A program made the translations under genes and the position numbers. 64,000 bases of DNA from Microbacterium sp. 3J1 (lineage in GTDB: Bacteria; Actinomycetota; Actinomycetes; Actinomycetales; Microbacteriaceae): positions 62,001 through 126,000 of the forward strand of contig NZ_CDWI01000007.1 in NCBI RefSeq assembly GCF_001049495.1, written 5' to 3'. The notes beneath the pieces were generated by a model, which saw nothing but the letters and a program-made list of their open reading frames with translations, had not been told where the DNA came from and made no database searches. The first letter of the stretch is position 1; each line of letters begins with the position of its first letter. Shown one piece after another: positions 7,930 to 16,780 of the stretch.

Positions 7930-8861
7930 TGTCCACCGCACCCACCGCCACCCGCACCCAGGCCGTCACCGCCACCGCGGCCGTCACCACGACGAAGGCC
8001 CGCGGTCCGCGTCGCTCGCACCTGCCGGGCCAGAAGCCCTTCGGCCCCCTCCGCATCGCCGCCTTCGTCGTCCTGCTGCTCCTGGCCATCGGCTGGCTGC
8101 TGCCGTTCCTCTGGGCGGTCGCGACCGCGTTCAAGACCGAGACGGATGCCGCATCCGGCGACCCCGGCTGGATCGGCGCGAGCGGCCCGACCATCGAGGC
8201 GTTCACGGCGATCCTGTCGCAGGGCAACGTCTACACCTGGGCGTTCAACAGCCTGTTCACCTCGGTCGCGATCACCGTGATCACCCTGGCGATCTCGGCT
8301 CTCGCGGCCTACGCCCTCTCCCGGCTCGACTTCACCGGGCGCAAGTGGCTCTTCATGGTGATCATCGCGTCGATCGTCGTGCCGCCGCAGGCGCTCATCA
8401 TCCCGCTGTTCTACGAGATGCTCGCCTTCAACCTGATCGACACCTACTGGGGCCTCATCCTGCCCCAGGTCGTGGCCCCCGCCATGGTGTTCATCCTCAA
8501 GCGCTTCTTCGACGCCGTGCCGATCGAGCTGGAGGACGCGGCGAGGGTCGACGGCGCCGGTCGGTTCCGCATCTTCTGGTCGATCGTGCTGCCGCTCTCG
8601 CGGCCGATCCTGGCATCCGTCGCGATCTTCGTCTTCATCGCCGCGTGGAACAACTTCCTCTGGCCGTTCCTCGTCATCAACGACACCACGCTGATGACAC
8701 TGCCGGTCGGACTCCAGACCGTCATCAGCGCCTACGGCGTGCAGTACGCCCAGGTCATGGCACAGGCCGTTCTCGCGGCGCTGCCGCTCATCATCGTGTT
8801 CATCATCTTCCAGAAGCAGATCGTCAAGGGAGTCGCGACCAGCGGCTTCGGCGGTCAGTAG
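7929..8861 (+). CDS. Sugar ABC transporter permease, MalG type
   Basis: 310 residues. The start shares one base with the stop of the MalF-type gene (TGATG). A Thr/Ala-rich N-terminal tail precedes the first membrane segment (IAAFVVLLLLAIGWLLPFLW). The EAA loop reads LEDAARVDGAGRFRIFWSIV, and the C-terminal QKQIVKGVATSGFGG is a typical MalG ending. Completes the membrane part of the importer; the gap to the arabinofuranosidase gene is 41 bp. Confidence 0.93.
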   Translation: MSTAPTATRTQAVTATAAVTTTKARGPRRSHLPGQKPFGPLRIAAFVVLLLLAIGWLLPFLWAVATAFKTETDAASGDPGWIGASGPTIEAFTAILSQGNVYTWAFNSLFTSVAITVITLAISALAAYALSRLDFTGRKWLFMVIIASIVVPPQALIIPLFYEMLAFNLIDTYWGLILPQVVAPAMVFILKRFFDAVPIELEDAARVDGAGRFRIFWSIVLPLSRPILASVAIFVFIAAWNNFLWPFLVINDTTLMTLPVGLQTVISAYGVQYAQVMAQAVLAALPLIIVFIIFQKQIVKGVATSGFGGQ

Positions 8862-8902
8862 TCCCCCACACCCCGGCTCGAGAGCCACACCAGAGGAGAG
8901 CA

Positions 8903-10426
8903 ATGTCTCAGGCCCGCATCACCATCGACCGCGACTTCACGATCGCCGACGTCCCCCGGAGGCTCTTCGGCTCGTTCGTCGAGCACATGGGGCGCTGCGT
9001 GTACACCGGCATCTACGAGCCCGGCCACCCGCAGGCCGACGAGCGCGGATTCCGTCAGGACGTCCTCGCCCTGGTGAAGGAGATGGGTCCGACGGTGGTC
9101 CGCTACCCGGGCGGCAACTTCGTCTCGGGCTACCGCTGGGAAGACGGGGTGGGCCCGGTCGAGGACCGCCCCGTGCGCATCGACGGCGCCTGGCACACGA
9201 TCGAGACGAACGCGTTCGGCCTGCACGAGTTCATGGACTGGGCGAAGGAGGCCGACGTCGAGGTCATGGAGGCCATCAACCTCGGCACCCGCGGCGTCGA
9301 GGAGGCACGGTCGCTCGTCGAGTACGCGAACCACCCGAGCGGCACCTACTGGTCGGATCTGCGGCGGAAGAACGGCGCGGAGCAGCCGTTCGACATCAGG
9401 CTGTGGTGCCTGGGCAACGAGCTCGACGGCCCCTGGCAGATCGGCGGCAAGACCGCATCCGAGTACGGGCGTCTCGCACAGGAGTCCGCCAAGGCCATGA
9501 AGCTCGTCGACCCGACGATCGAGCTCGTCGCCGTCGGGTCGTCGGCCCGTTCGATGCCCACCTTCGGCACCTGGGAGCACACCGTGCTCACGCACGCCTA
9601 CGACGAGGTCGACTTCGTCTCGATGCACGCGTACTACCAGGAGCACGACGGCGACGCCGAGTCGTTCCTGGCGGAATCGGTCGACATGGACGCCTTCATC
9701 GAGGGCGTCATCGCGACGATCGACGCCGTCAAGGCCGCGGGCAAGCACACGAAGCAGGTGGACATCTCGTTCGACGAGTGGAACGTCTGGGACCAGGTGA
9801 AGTTCAACGATGTCGAGTCGGCGGAGATCGCGAAGGCCGGGTGGAAGAAGCATCCGCGTCTCATCGAGGACACTTACAACGTGACGGATGCCGTCGTCGT
9901 CGGCACCCTGCTGAACAGCCTGCTGCGGCACGGCGACCGCGTGAAGATCGCCAACCAGGCCCAGCTCGTCAACGTGATCGCGCCGATTCGATCGGAGGAG
10001 AACGGTCCTGCCTGGCGCCAGACGAGCTTCTGGCCGTTCGAGCGCATGGCTCGACTCGCGAAGGGCCGGATCCTGCGCCTCGCGGTGTCGGCTCCGCAGA
10101 TCGAGACGAAGCGCTACGGCGGGGTCGACGCGGTGGATGCCGCGGCGACGTGGGACGAGGAGAGCGGACGCGTCGTCGTGTTCGTCGCGAACCGCTCGCT
10201 CTCCGAGTCGAGCGATCTGTCCGTCGACCTCCACGGTTTCGGCGCCCTGCGCGTCGTGAACGCCGAGACGCTGACGATCCCCGAGGGCGGAGACCGCCGC
10301 ACCGCGAACCTCGAGACGACTCCGGATGCCGTGCACATGGTGCCCCTCGCGGCCGCCGAGGTCGTCGACGGCCAGGTGCGCGCGACCCTTCCGCCGCTCT
10401 CGTGGTCGGTGATCGAGCTGGTCTGA
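8903..10426 (+). CDS. abfA: Alpha-L-arabinofuranosidase, glycoside hydrolase family 51
   Basis: 507 residues, full length for GH51. The N-terminus RLFGSFVEHMGRCVYTGIYE and RYPGGNFVSGYRWEDG are family signatures. The acid/base Glu173 lies in WCLGNELDGPW and the nucleophile Glu292 in SFDEWNVW, close to their positions in characterised GH51 enzymes. A C-terminal beta domain ends in LPPLSWSVIEL. No signal peptide is present, so it works in the cytosol on imported arabino-oligosaccharides and releases L-arabinose. The start follows AGGAGAG with normal spacing. Last gene of the importer operon, presumably under the LacI regulator. Confidence 0.95.
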   Translation: MSQARITIDRDFTIADVPRRLFGSFVEHMGRCVYTGIYEPGHPQADERGFRQDVLALVKEMGPTVVRYPGGNFVSGYRWEDGVGPVEDRPVRIDGAWHTIETNAFGLHEFMDWAKEADVEVMEAINLGTRGVEEARSLVEYANHPSGTYWSDLRRKNGAEQPFDIRLWCLGNELDGPWQIGGKTASEYGRLAQESAKAMKLVDPTIELVAVGSSARSMPTFGTWEHTVLTHAYDEVDFVSMHAYYQEHDGDAESFLAESVDMDAFIEGVIATIDAVKAAGKHTKQVDISFDEWNVWDQVKFNDVESAEIAKAGWKKHPRLIEDTYNVTDAVVVGTLLNSLLRHGDRVKIANQAQLVNVIAPIRSEENGPAWRQTSFWPFERMARLAKGRILRLAVSAPQIETKRYGGVDAVDAAATWDEESGRVVVFVANRSLSESSDLSVDLHGFGALRVVNAETLTIPEGGDRRTANLETTPDAVHMVPLAAAEVVDGQVRATLPPLSWSVIELV

Positions 10427-10474
10427 TCCGTCGTCGCGGGTTCGCTCACCGACCGGGTGGCCGCGTCGGACAGG

Positions 10475-11932
10475 TCACTCCTCGTCCTTCGACACGAGCG
10501 AGAGCGGATCCGCGATGTCCTCCAGCGACTTGCCGGCCGCGCTGACGCCGAAGATGCCGCAGACCACGCCGCCGAAGATCATGATCGCCGAACCGAGGAC
10601 GTAGCCCCAGAACAGGGGTCCGCGGTCTCCGGTCTCGGCGCTCGCGCCGATCAGCGATCCGTAGAGCACGGGTGCGATGGCACCGACGAGCTGACCGATC
10701 GAGAAGACGTACGAGATCACCTGGCTGCGCAGCTCCAACGGGAAGATCTCGCTGACCGTGAGGTAGGCCGCCGAGGCTCCGGCCGACGCGAAGAAGAACG
10801 ATGCGCACCAGAGGGCGGTGTGCGTTCCGGCGTTGAGCACGCCCGCGTTGAACAGGAAGGCGCTGACGAGCAGGATGCTGCCCGCGAGGACGTACGTGGC
10901 GAACAGCATCCGTCGTCGGCCCCACGTGTCGAAGAAGTGCCCGAGCAGCAGGGCACCGGCGAGGTTGCCGACGGCGAAGATGATGAAGTACTGCGAGGCG
11001 GATGCCGGAGGCGTGTCGTAGAAGTTCTCCAGCACCAGCGCGTACGTGAAGAAGATCGCGTTGTACAGGAACGACTGGGTCACCATCATGGTGATGCCGA
11101 CGAGGGTGCGGCGCGGGTACTTCTTGAACAGCACCTTCATGATGACGAGGAACGGCACGCGACCGTACTCCTTGACGGTGATCGCCTTGTTCTCGTCGAC
11201 GGGCGGGATCGTCTTGCCCTCCTTGCGGATGCGCTCCTCGATCTCGTCGACGTTGCGCTCGGCCTCGCCCTCGAGACCGTGGGTCATCTGCCAGCGCGGG
11301 CTCTCGGGGATGTGGCGACGCAGCCAGATGATGAGCACACCCAGCACCGGGCCGAGGAAGAAGCTGAGGCGCCAGCCGATGTCCGCGGGGAGGATGTCGG
11401 TGTTGAGGAAGAACATGTTGGCGACCGCGCCGAGGGCCGCTCCGCCCCAGTAGGTCCCGTTGATCGCGATGTCGACACGTCCGCGGTACTTCGCCGGGAT
11501 GATCTCGTCGATCGCGGAGTTGATCGCCGCGTACTCGCCGCCGATGCCGGCGCCGGCGACGAACCGCCAGATGTAGAAGAACCAGGGCGCGAACGCCAGA
11601 CCGGCGACCGCGGATCCGACGAGGTAGATCGCGAGGGAGAGCAGGAAGAGCTTCTTGCGACCGAGGCGGTCGGTGAGCCGACCGAACACGAGCGCGCCGA
11701 ACACCTGCCCGAGAAGGTAGAACGTGCCGGCGAGGCCCACCTCGGCGGGGCCCATGCCGAGCGTCGCGGCATAGCCGTTCGCGGCGACGATCTGCACCTC
11801 GAGGCCGTCGAGGATCCAGGAGAACCCGAGTCCGACGACGATCATCCAGTGGAATCGCGACCACGGCAGGCGGTCCATGCGCGCGGGGACGAGCGATCTG
11901 ACTTCTTTGACGGTGACGTCGGATGCGGACAT
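10475..11932 (-). CDS. MFS transporter, sugar/metabolite:H+ symporter type
   Basis: 485 residues with 12 predicted membrane helices. The MFS loop motifs GRLTDRLGRKK (after helix 2), PESPRW (after helix 6) and DTWGRRRM (after helix 8) are all present, with FVAGAGIGGEYAAINSAIDE in the region of helices 4-5. The central loop (residues about 225-265) is charged. This is the YncE/NiaP/shikimate-like branch rather than a classical drug exporter; the substrate is not readable. Start ATG 11932 has AAGGAGG 5 nt upstream. Convergent with abfA, with only 48 bp between them. Confidence 0.88.
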   Translation of the reverse strand: MSASDVTVKEVRSLVPARMDRLPWSRFHWMIVVGLGFSWILDGLEVQIVAANGYAATLGMGPAEVGLAGTFYLLGQVFGALVFGRLTDRLGRKKLFLLSLAIYLVGSAVAGLAFAPWFFYIWRFVAGAGIGGEYAAINSAIDEIIPAKYRGRVDIAINGTYWGGAALGAVANMFFLNTDILPADIGWRLSFFLGPVLGVLIIWLRRHIPESPRWQMTHGLEGEAERNVDEIEERIRKEGKTIPPVDENKAITVKEYGRVPFLVIMKVLFKKYPRRTLVGITMMVTQSFLYNAIFFTYALVLENFYDTPPASASQYFIIFAVGNLAGALLLGHFFDTWGRRRMLFATYVLAGSILLVSAFLFNAGVLNAGTHTALWCASFFFASAGASAAYLTVSEIFPLELRSQVISYVFSIGQLVGAIAPVLYGSLIGASAETGDRGPLFWGYVLGSAIMIFGGVVCGIFGVSAAGKSLEDIADPLSLVSKDEE

Positions 11933-11950
11933 GGAGCCTCCTTACGGCGA

Positions 11951-11966
11951 GGGGCGGCACCGCCCC
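11951..11966. repeat. Inverted repeat in the leader of the MFS gene
   Basis: GGGGCGG-CA-CCGCCCC is a perfect GC-rich inverted repeat about 18 bp before the MFS start codon, close to its ribosome-binding site. It could fold in the mRNA; no known regulatory family is recognised. Confidence 0.4.
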
Positions 11967-12039
11967 GCATCCGTGATACTCCTCACCGGTGCCCCGCCGC
12001 CAAGGGTTGACCCCGCGTCGCCGTCACGCTAACCCCGGG

Positions 12040-13173
12040 TCAGACGTCGACGTGGCGCTCCTCGGGACCGTCGTAGAACGACAGCGGGCGGATGAGAGCA
12101 TTCGCCCCGGCCTGCTCGATGACGTGAGCGGTCCACCCGGTGACGCGCGCCGCGACGAAGAGCGGCGTGAAGGTGAGCGTGTCGAAGCCGATGAGGTTGT
12201 AGGCCGGGCCCGACGGGTAGTCGAGGTTCGGGTGGATGCCCTTGCGTGCGACGAACTCCGACTCGAGCGCGTCGTACAGCGCGGCGACCTCAGGCCGGTC
12301 GTAGTGCTCGACGAGGGTGTCGAGGGCGGCCTTCATGGTCGGCACGCGCGAATCGCCGTTCTTGTAGACGCGGTGCCCGAAGCCCATAATCTTGCGCTTC
12401 GCGGCGAGCGCCTCGTCGAGCCACGGTCCGACGTTCGACGCCTCGCCGATCTCGTCGAAGATGTGCAGCACGGCCTCGTTCGCCCCTCCGTGCAGCGGCC
12501 CCTTGAGCGCGCCGATCGCACCGACGACCGCCGAGTACAGGTCGCTGAGCGTCGAGGTGATGACGCGGGCGGTGAACGTCGACGCGTTGAACGAGTGCTC
12601 CGCGTAGAGGATCATCGAGCGGTTGAAGGCGTCGACCACCACGGGGTCGGCCTCTTCGCCGAACGTCATCCAGAGGAAGTTCGCCGAGTAGTCGAGGTCG
12701 TCGCGCGGAGCGATGATCTCTTCTCCGCGGCGGCGGCGCTGACCGTAGGCGACGATCGCGGGCAGCGCGGCGAAGAGACGGATGCTGCGCTCGAGGTTCT
12801 CCTCGGGGCTGCCTCCGGCATCCAGCACCGACCCGCCCGCGCCCGGGTCGGACGCGCCGATCAGGCTGACCGCGGTGCGGATCTCGTCCATCGGGTGCGC
12901 TTCGAGCGGGACCAGGTCGATCGCCGCCTTCACGTTGTCGGCGAGAGCGCGCTGTGGCCGCTCGGCCGTGCGGAAGGCCGCGAGCTCCTCCGGCGTCGGC
13001 AGCTCGCCGTGCCAGAGCAGGTACGCGACCGCCTCGAACGGCTGCGTGTCGGCCAGCTCCTGCACCGGGTACCCGCGATAGAGCAGGCTGTTCGTCTCGG
13101 GATTGACCTTCGAGATCGCCGTCGTGTCGACGACGACTCCCGCGAGACCCTTCTTGATGTCCTGCTCGGTCAT
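12040..13173 (-). CDS. prpC: 2-methylcitrate synthase
   Basis: 377 residues from ATG 13173, chosen because GGAG lies 5 nt upstream; a GTG two codons earlier overlaps that site. Citrate-synthase fold with KGLAGVVVDTTAISKV at the N-terminus, the catalytic region LKGPLHGGANEAV, the His of MGFGHRVYKNGDSR, and NLDYPSGPAYNLIGF. Length and the short N-terminus fit PrpC rather than GltA. Condenses propionyl-CoA with oxaloacetate to 2-methylcitrate. Last gene of gntR-prpD-prpB-prpC, starting 2 bp after the prpB stop. Confidence 0.93.
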   Translation of the reverse strand: MTEQDIKKGLAGVVVDTTAISKVNPETNSLLYRGYPVQELADTQPFEAVAYLLWHGELPTPEELAAFRTAERPQRALADNVKAAIDLVPLEAHPMDEIRTAVSLIGASDPGAGGSVLDAGGSPEENLERSIRLFAALPAIVAYGQRRRRGEEIIAPRDDLDYSANFLWMTFGEEADPVVVDAFNRSMILYAEHSFNASTFTARVITSTLSDLYSAVVGAIGALKGPLHGGANEAVLHIFDEIGEASNVGPWLDEALAAKRKIMGFGHRVYKNGDSRVPTMKAALDTLVEHYDRPEVAALYDALESEFVARKGIHPNLDYPSGPAYNLIGFDTLTFTPLFVAARVTGWTAHVIEQAGANALIRPLSFYDGPEERHVDV

Positions 13174-13175
13174 GC

Positions 13176-14078
13176 TCACTCCTTCGTGATGGTGAAGTTG
13201 TAGACCCCGGAGTCGAAGTGGTTGTACGACTCGTAGTCGATCAGGTCGTAGAGGTCGGCGCGGTGCTGCATCTCACCGAGCGTCGAGGTCAGGTGCCCCT
13301 CGTCGTTCAGCGTATCGAGCGCACGGCCCGCCGCGCCCATCGCGATGCGCAGCAGCGACACCGGCCAGATGACCATCGCAACGCCCGCGTCCCGCAGCTG
13401 GTCGACCGAGAACAGGTCGCTCTTGCCGAACTCGGTCATGTTGGCGAGGATCGGCACGTCCAGAGCATCCGCCATCGCCTCGAACTCCCCGAGATCGCGC
13501 ATCGCCTCGGGGAAGATCGCGTCGGCACCGGCATCCACCAGCGCCTTCGCGCGGTCGATCGCGGCGTCCAACCCCTCGATCGCGCGGATGTCGGTGCGCG
13601 CCATGAGGAGGAAGTTCTCGTCGCGACGTGCGTCGGCGGCGGCGCGGATGCGCTTGATCGCCGTGTCCTCATCGACGACGCTCTTGCCGTCGAGGTGGCC
13701 GCAGCGCTTCGGATTGATCTGGTCCTCGATGTGCGTGCCGGCGAGACCGGCGTCCTCGAGCTCCTGGATCGTGCGTGCGACGTTCATCGGTTCGCCGAAG
13801 CCGGTGTCGGCGTCGACGATCGCCGGGATGTCGGTCATGCGCGCGATCTGCTTCGCTCGACCGGCCACCTCGGTGAGAGTGGTGAGGCCGATGTCGGGCA
13901 GGCCCAGGTCGGCGGAGAGCACGGCGCCCGAGATGTAGACGCCGTCGAAGCCCTTCTGCTCGATGAGTCGGGCGCTCAGCGGATTGAACGCCCCAGGAAA
14001 GCGCAGCAGCTCGCCGCTCGCGAGCCTCTCACGGAACAGGCGGCGTTTCTCGGCCGGTGTGACGTGCGAATACAGCAT
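13176..14078 (-). CDS. prpB: 2-methylisocitrate lyase
   Basis: 300 residues from ATG 14078. PEP-mutase/isocitrate-lyase superfamily barrel: FPGAFNPLSARLIEQKGFDG, VDADTGFGEP (metal-binding Asp pair), and HIEDQINPKRCGHLDGK, the PrpB signature with the catalytic Cys. Cleaves 2-methylisocitrate to pyruvate and succinate. It lies between prpC and a 148-bp gap that separates it from prpD; the gap is filled by a nested inverted repeat, so its dose relative to prpD may be set there. Confidence 0.94.
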   Translation of the reverse strand: MLYSHVTPAEKRRLFRERLASGELLRFPGAFNPLSARLIEQKGFDGVYISGAVLSADLGLPDIGLTTLTEVAGRAKQIARMTDIPAIVDADTGFGEPMNVARTIQELEDAGLAGTHIEDQINPKRCGHLDGKSVVDEDTAIKRIRAAADARRDENFLLMARTDIRAIEGLDAAIDRAKALVDAGADAIFPEAMRDLGEFEAMADALDVPILANMTEFGKSDLFSVDQLRDAGVAMVIWPVSLLRIAMGAAGRALDTLNDEGHLTSTLGEMQHRADLYDLIDYESYNHFDSGVYNFTITKE

Positions 14079-14105
14079 CAGTTCCTCCCTCTGCGGCGGG
14101 GTGTG

Positions 14106-14193
14106 CGGGCACAGCTTCGGATGTCGGACGCGACGCGCCGCGCGACGCCTGCGCGATGCGGCGCGTCGGGCCCCGCGTCCGCAGCTGTGCCCG
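14106..14193. repeat. Nested inverted repeats between prpD and prpB
   Basis: Three concentric perfect arms: 11 bp CGGGCACAGCT (14106-14116) with 14183-14193; 8 bp CGGACGCG (14125-14132) with 14174-14181; and 11 bp CGACGCGCCGC (14131-14141) with 14158-14168. In RNA this would form one long GC-rich hairpin inside the operon, after prpD and about 28 nt before the prpB start. It may be a processing or attenuation element or a mobile palindromic repeat; no family is recognised. Confidence 0.75.
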
Positions 14194-14226
14194 TCACGGC
14201 AGCCGACGACGCAGCCGAGGCGGGCA

Positions 14227-15753
14227 TCAGAACAGGCCCTTCGGTGCGTCGGCGCCCTCGAGCAGCCCAGGCCTCGCGATGATCGACAGCTCGCCGATCT
14301 CGGCGGCGGTGAGCTCGGGCAGACGCTGCACGAGCTCGAGGAAGCGCTCGATCTCGGCGGGCTCGAGCACGGGCTCGGCCAGCAGGCGGAACTTCGCGAT
14401 GTAGTTCTCGCGGGCGAAGGGCCGGGCACCGAGCGGATGCGCGTCGGCGACGGCGATCTCGTCGATGACGGTCGTGCCGTCGGCGAGGCGGAACTCGACG
14501 CGTCCGCCGAACGCCTTCACGGCGGGGTCCTCGGAGTGGTAGCGGCGCGTCCACTCGGCATCCTCGGCCGTGGTGACCTTGTGCCACAGCGCGACGGTGT
14601 CCGCGCGACCCGCGCGTTCGGGGGTGTACGAGTCGACGTGGTGCCAGCCGCCGTCCTGCAGCGCGACCGCGAAGATGTACGGGATCGAGTGGTCGAGCGT
14701 CTCGCGCGATGCCGTCGGGTCGTACTTCTGCGGATCGTTCGCGCCCGAGCCGATCACGTAGTGCGTGTGGTGGCTGGTGTGCAGCACGATGGCCTCGATG
14801 TTGGCGGGGTCGCGCAGCGCCGGGTTCTCGGTGCCGAGCTTGCGGGCGAGGTCGATCCACGCCTGCGCCTGGTACTCGGCCGAGTGCTCCTTCGTGTACG
14901 AGTCGAGGATCGCGCGCTTGGCCTCGCCGGCGGCGGGCAGCGGCACCTCGTAGGCGGCGTCCTTGCCGTCGAGCATCCAGGCGATCACGCCGTCCTCGCC
15001 CTCGTAGATCGGCGCCGGGCTGGTCTGCCCGCGCATCGCCCGGTCGACCGCCTCGACGGCCATCTTGCCGGCGAAGGCCGGGGCGTGCGCCTTCCAGGTG
15101 GAGATCTCGCCCTTGCGGCTCTGTCGCGTGGCGGTCGTGGTGTGCAGGCCCTGGCCGACGGCCTGGTAGATCGTCTCGACGTCGAGCCCGAGCAGGGTGC
15201 CGATGCCGGCGGCGGCCGACGGGCCGAGGTGGGCGACGTGGTCGATCTTGTGCTTGTGCAGGCAGATCGCACGCACGAGGTCCATCTGGATCTCGTAGCC
15301 GGTCGCGATGGCTCTGACCAGCGCGCGCCCGTCGGACCCGACGTGCTGCGCGACCGCGACGATCGGCGGGATGTTGTCGCCGGGGTGCGAGTACTCCGCG
15401 GCGAGGAACGTGTCGTGGTAGTCGAGCTCGCGCACGGCCACGCCGTTGGCCCACGCGGCCCACTCGGGGCTGGTGCGGCGGTCGAGGGCTGCGCCGAACA
15501 CCGTCGCGCCCACGCCGCCGGACGAGACGGGGTGGCTGAACGCCTGCGCGCGAGCGGCGTCGATCGGGCCGCGGGTGAGGGATGCCGCAGCGACCGACGC
15601 GTTGTCGATGATGCGGTTGACGATCATGTCGACGACGTCCTGCTCGACCTCGACCGGATCGGCGGCGACCTCGGCGATCTTCCAGGCGAGCTGGTCTTCG
15701 CGGGCGAGGTTCTCGTCGCTGCGGTGCACACGGACGTGATGGGTGACGGTCAT
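14227..15753 (-). CDS. prpD: 2-methylcitrate dehydratase, MmgE/PrpD family
   Basis: 508 residues, normal for PrpD. Visible family motifs are [40 protein letters not shown] (active-site Asp/His region), and [20 protein letters not shown] with the conserved Lys. Dehydrates 2-methylcitrate to 2-methyl-cis-aconitate in the cytosol. The ATG overlaps the gntR stop (ATGA), so translation is coupled. No AcnD/PrpF pair is present, so hydration probably relies on a housekeeping aconitase elsewhere. Confidence 0.94.
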   Translation of the reverse strand: MTVTHHVRVHRSDENLAREDQLAWKIAEVAADPVEVEQDVVDMIVNRIIDNASVAAASLTRGPIDAARAQAFSHPVSSGGVGATVFGAALDRRTSPEWAAWANGVAVRELDYHDTFLAAEYSHPGDNIPPIVAVAQHVGSDGRALVRAIATGYEIQMDLVRAICLHKHKIDHVAHLGPSAAAGIGTLLGLDVETIYQAVGQGLHTTTATRQSRKGEISTWKAHAPAFAGKMAVEAVDRAMRGQTSPAPIYEGEDGVIAWMLDGKDAAYEVPLPAAGEAKRAILDSYTKEHSAEYQAQAWIDLARKLGTENPALRDPANIEAIVLHTSHHTHYVIGSGANDPQKYDPTASRETLDHSIPYIFAVALQDGGWHHVDSYTPERAGRADTVALWHKVTTAEDAEWTRRYHSEDPAVKAFGGRVEFRLADGTTVIDEIAVADAHPLGARPFARENYIAKFRLLAEPVLEPAEIERFLELVQRLPELTAAEIGELSIIARPGLLEGADAPKGLF

Positions 15754-16418
15754 TTCACACCTTCTGGGTTGGCGGTCAGGGAGTCGATGATGCCGGCGAG
15801 CGCGTTGTGCAGGTGCACATGCGTGGCATGGGCGGCGAGGTCGCCGTCGCGGGCGGCCAGGGCTTCGGCGATGGTGCGGTGCTCGGCGGCGGATGCCGCG
15901 AGGCGGGCCGGCTTGTCGCGGGCCATCCGGCGGACGCGCACCAGGTGGGTGCGCACGGTGCGGAGCGCGGAAGCGATGTAGTCGTTGTCGACTGCGGCGT
16001 CGAGCGTCGCGTCGAACCGGGCGATCAGGGCGTAGTAGGCGTCGCGACCGGCGGCGGCATCGAGGTCGACGTGGGCGAACTCATCGGCGAGGGCGGCGAA
16101 GAGGTCGGCATCCCCCCGCTGTGCCGCGAGGCGGGCCGACGTCTCCTCGAGCGCGCGGCGGATCTCGAACAGCGCGCGGATGTCGTCGGCATCCAGATCT
16201 GCGACCACCGTGACGCGCGGCGACTGCTGCACGACCAGGCCGTCGGCGGCCAGGCGTCGCAGCGCCTCGCGCAGGGGCGTGCGGCTGATGCCGAGACGCG
16301 CGGCCTGCTCGACCTCGCCGAGCACGGAGCCGGCCGGCAGCGCGCCGGACTGGATCTCCTCCAGGAGCGTGGCGTGCGCCCGGTCGCTCGCGGTGATGCG
16401 ATCGGCGACGGAGCTCAT
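15750..16418 (-). CDS. GntR-family regulator of the propionate operon (FCD domain)
   Basis: 222 residues from ATG 16418. N-terminal winged HTH ([40 protein letters not shown]) and an all-helical FCD ligand domain with the metal-site Asp/His pattern ([29 protein letters not shown]). The start is 6 nt downstream of TACACT with no ribosome-binding site, so the operon mRNA is probably leaderless. It is the first gene of the prp operon and overlaps prpD by 4 bp. The palindrome GTGTATACAC sits on its -10, so it most likely represses itself and prpDBC. A 2-methylcitrate-type inducer is inference. Confidence 0.88.
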   Translation of the reverse strand: MSSVADRITASDRAHATLLEEIQSGALPAGSVLGEVEQAARLGISRTPLREALRRLAADGLVVQQSPRVTVVADLDADDIRALFEIRRALEETSARLAAQRGDADLFAALADEFAHVDLDAAAGRDAYYALIARFDATLDAAVDNDYIASALRTVRTHLVRVRRMARDKPARLAASAAEHRTIAEALAARDGDLAAHATHVHLHNALAGIIDSLTANPEGVK

Positions 16419-16425
16419 AGCGTTA

Positions 16426-16435
16426 GTGTATACAC
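16426..16435. promoter_or_regulatory. GntR operator over the prp operon -10 box
   Basis: GTGTATACAC is a perfect 10-bp palindrome matching the GntR core (NGTNTANACN). It overlaps the minus-strand -10 TACACT (16425-16430). A second, weaker copy CGTATACATA lies at 16479-16488, five helical turns upstream, allowing cooperative binding. Confidence 0.7.
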
Positions 16436-16519
16436 AAATGCGGTTGGTTGGGGCTTTGCCGCGCTCTCTTGGCCCTCGCGTATACATAGAGCGCGACGCG
16501 CGGTTGCGTGCATCCGCTC

Positions 16520-16761
16520 ACCGGTGCGGGGCCAAAAGCGCACCCACCCACCGGCGCGGGGCCAAAAGCGCACCCGAAACGGCGCCCAGGGATGCGAAAT
16601 CGACCCCGCACGGGTGCGGGCGCAGGGGGGGTGCGGCACCCCGCCATCTCCACCCCCACCCACACCCGCCGGTGCGGGGCCAAAAGCGCACCCACCCACC
16701 GGTGCGGGGCCAAGAGCGCACCCGAAACGGCGCCCCGGGATGCGAAATCGACCCCGCACGG
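16520..16761. repeat. 148-bp-period direct duplication built on four copies of a 26-bp core
   Basis: The core ACCGGTGCGGGGCCAAAAGC(GCACCC) starts at 16520, 16550, 16668 and 16698, in two pairs with a 30-bp step. Each pair is followed by the same tail (16576-16613 and 16724-16761) carrying GGGATGCGAAATCGACCCCG. The 94-bp units 16520-16613 and 16668-16761 differ at only a few positions. Between the copies is a different GC-rich linker with GGTGCGGCACC. It is non-coding and probably a lineage-specific extragenic repeat. Confidence 0.85.
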
Positions 16762-16780
16762 ACGCGGGACGCCCGGCGCG

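Larger units (their letters stand above)
16419..16780. other. 362-bp intergenic region between gntR and the EamA gene
   Basis: Contains the prp promoter and operators (16419-16490), then an extragenic duplicated element (16520-16761). I see no convincing gene: short frames on both strands are low-complexity translations of the repeats. Confidence 0.7.

Noticed and set aside
14078..15463. Long Arg-rich frame antisense and out of phase with prpD and the palindrome region
   Set aside because: Composition is that of a GC3 shadow frame; no family motif and it would cross the inverted repeat.
16496..16780. Possible CRISPR array in the repeat region after gntR
   Set aside because: Only four core copies in two pairs, no unique spacers of constant length and no cas genes nearby.
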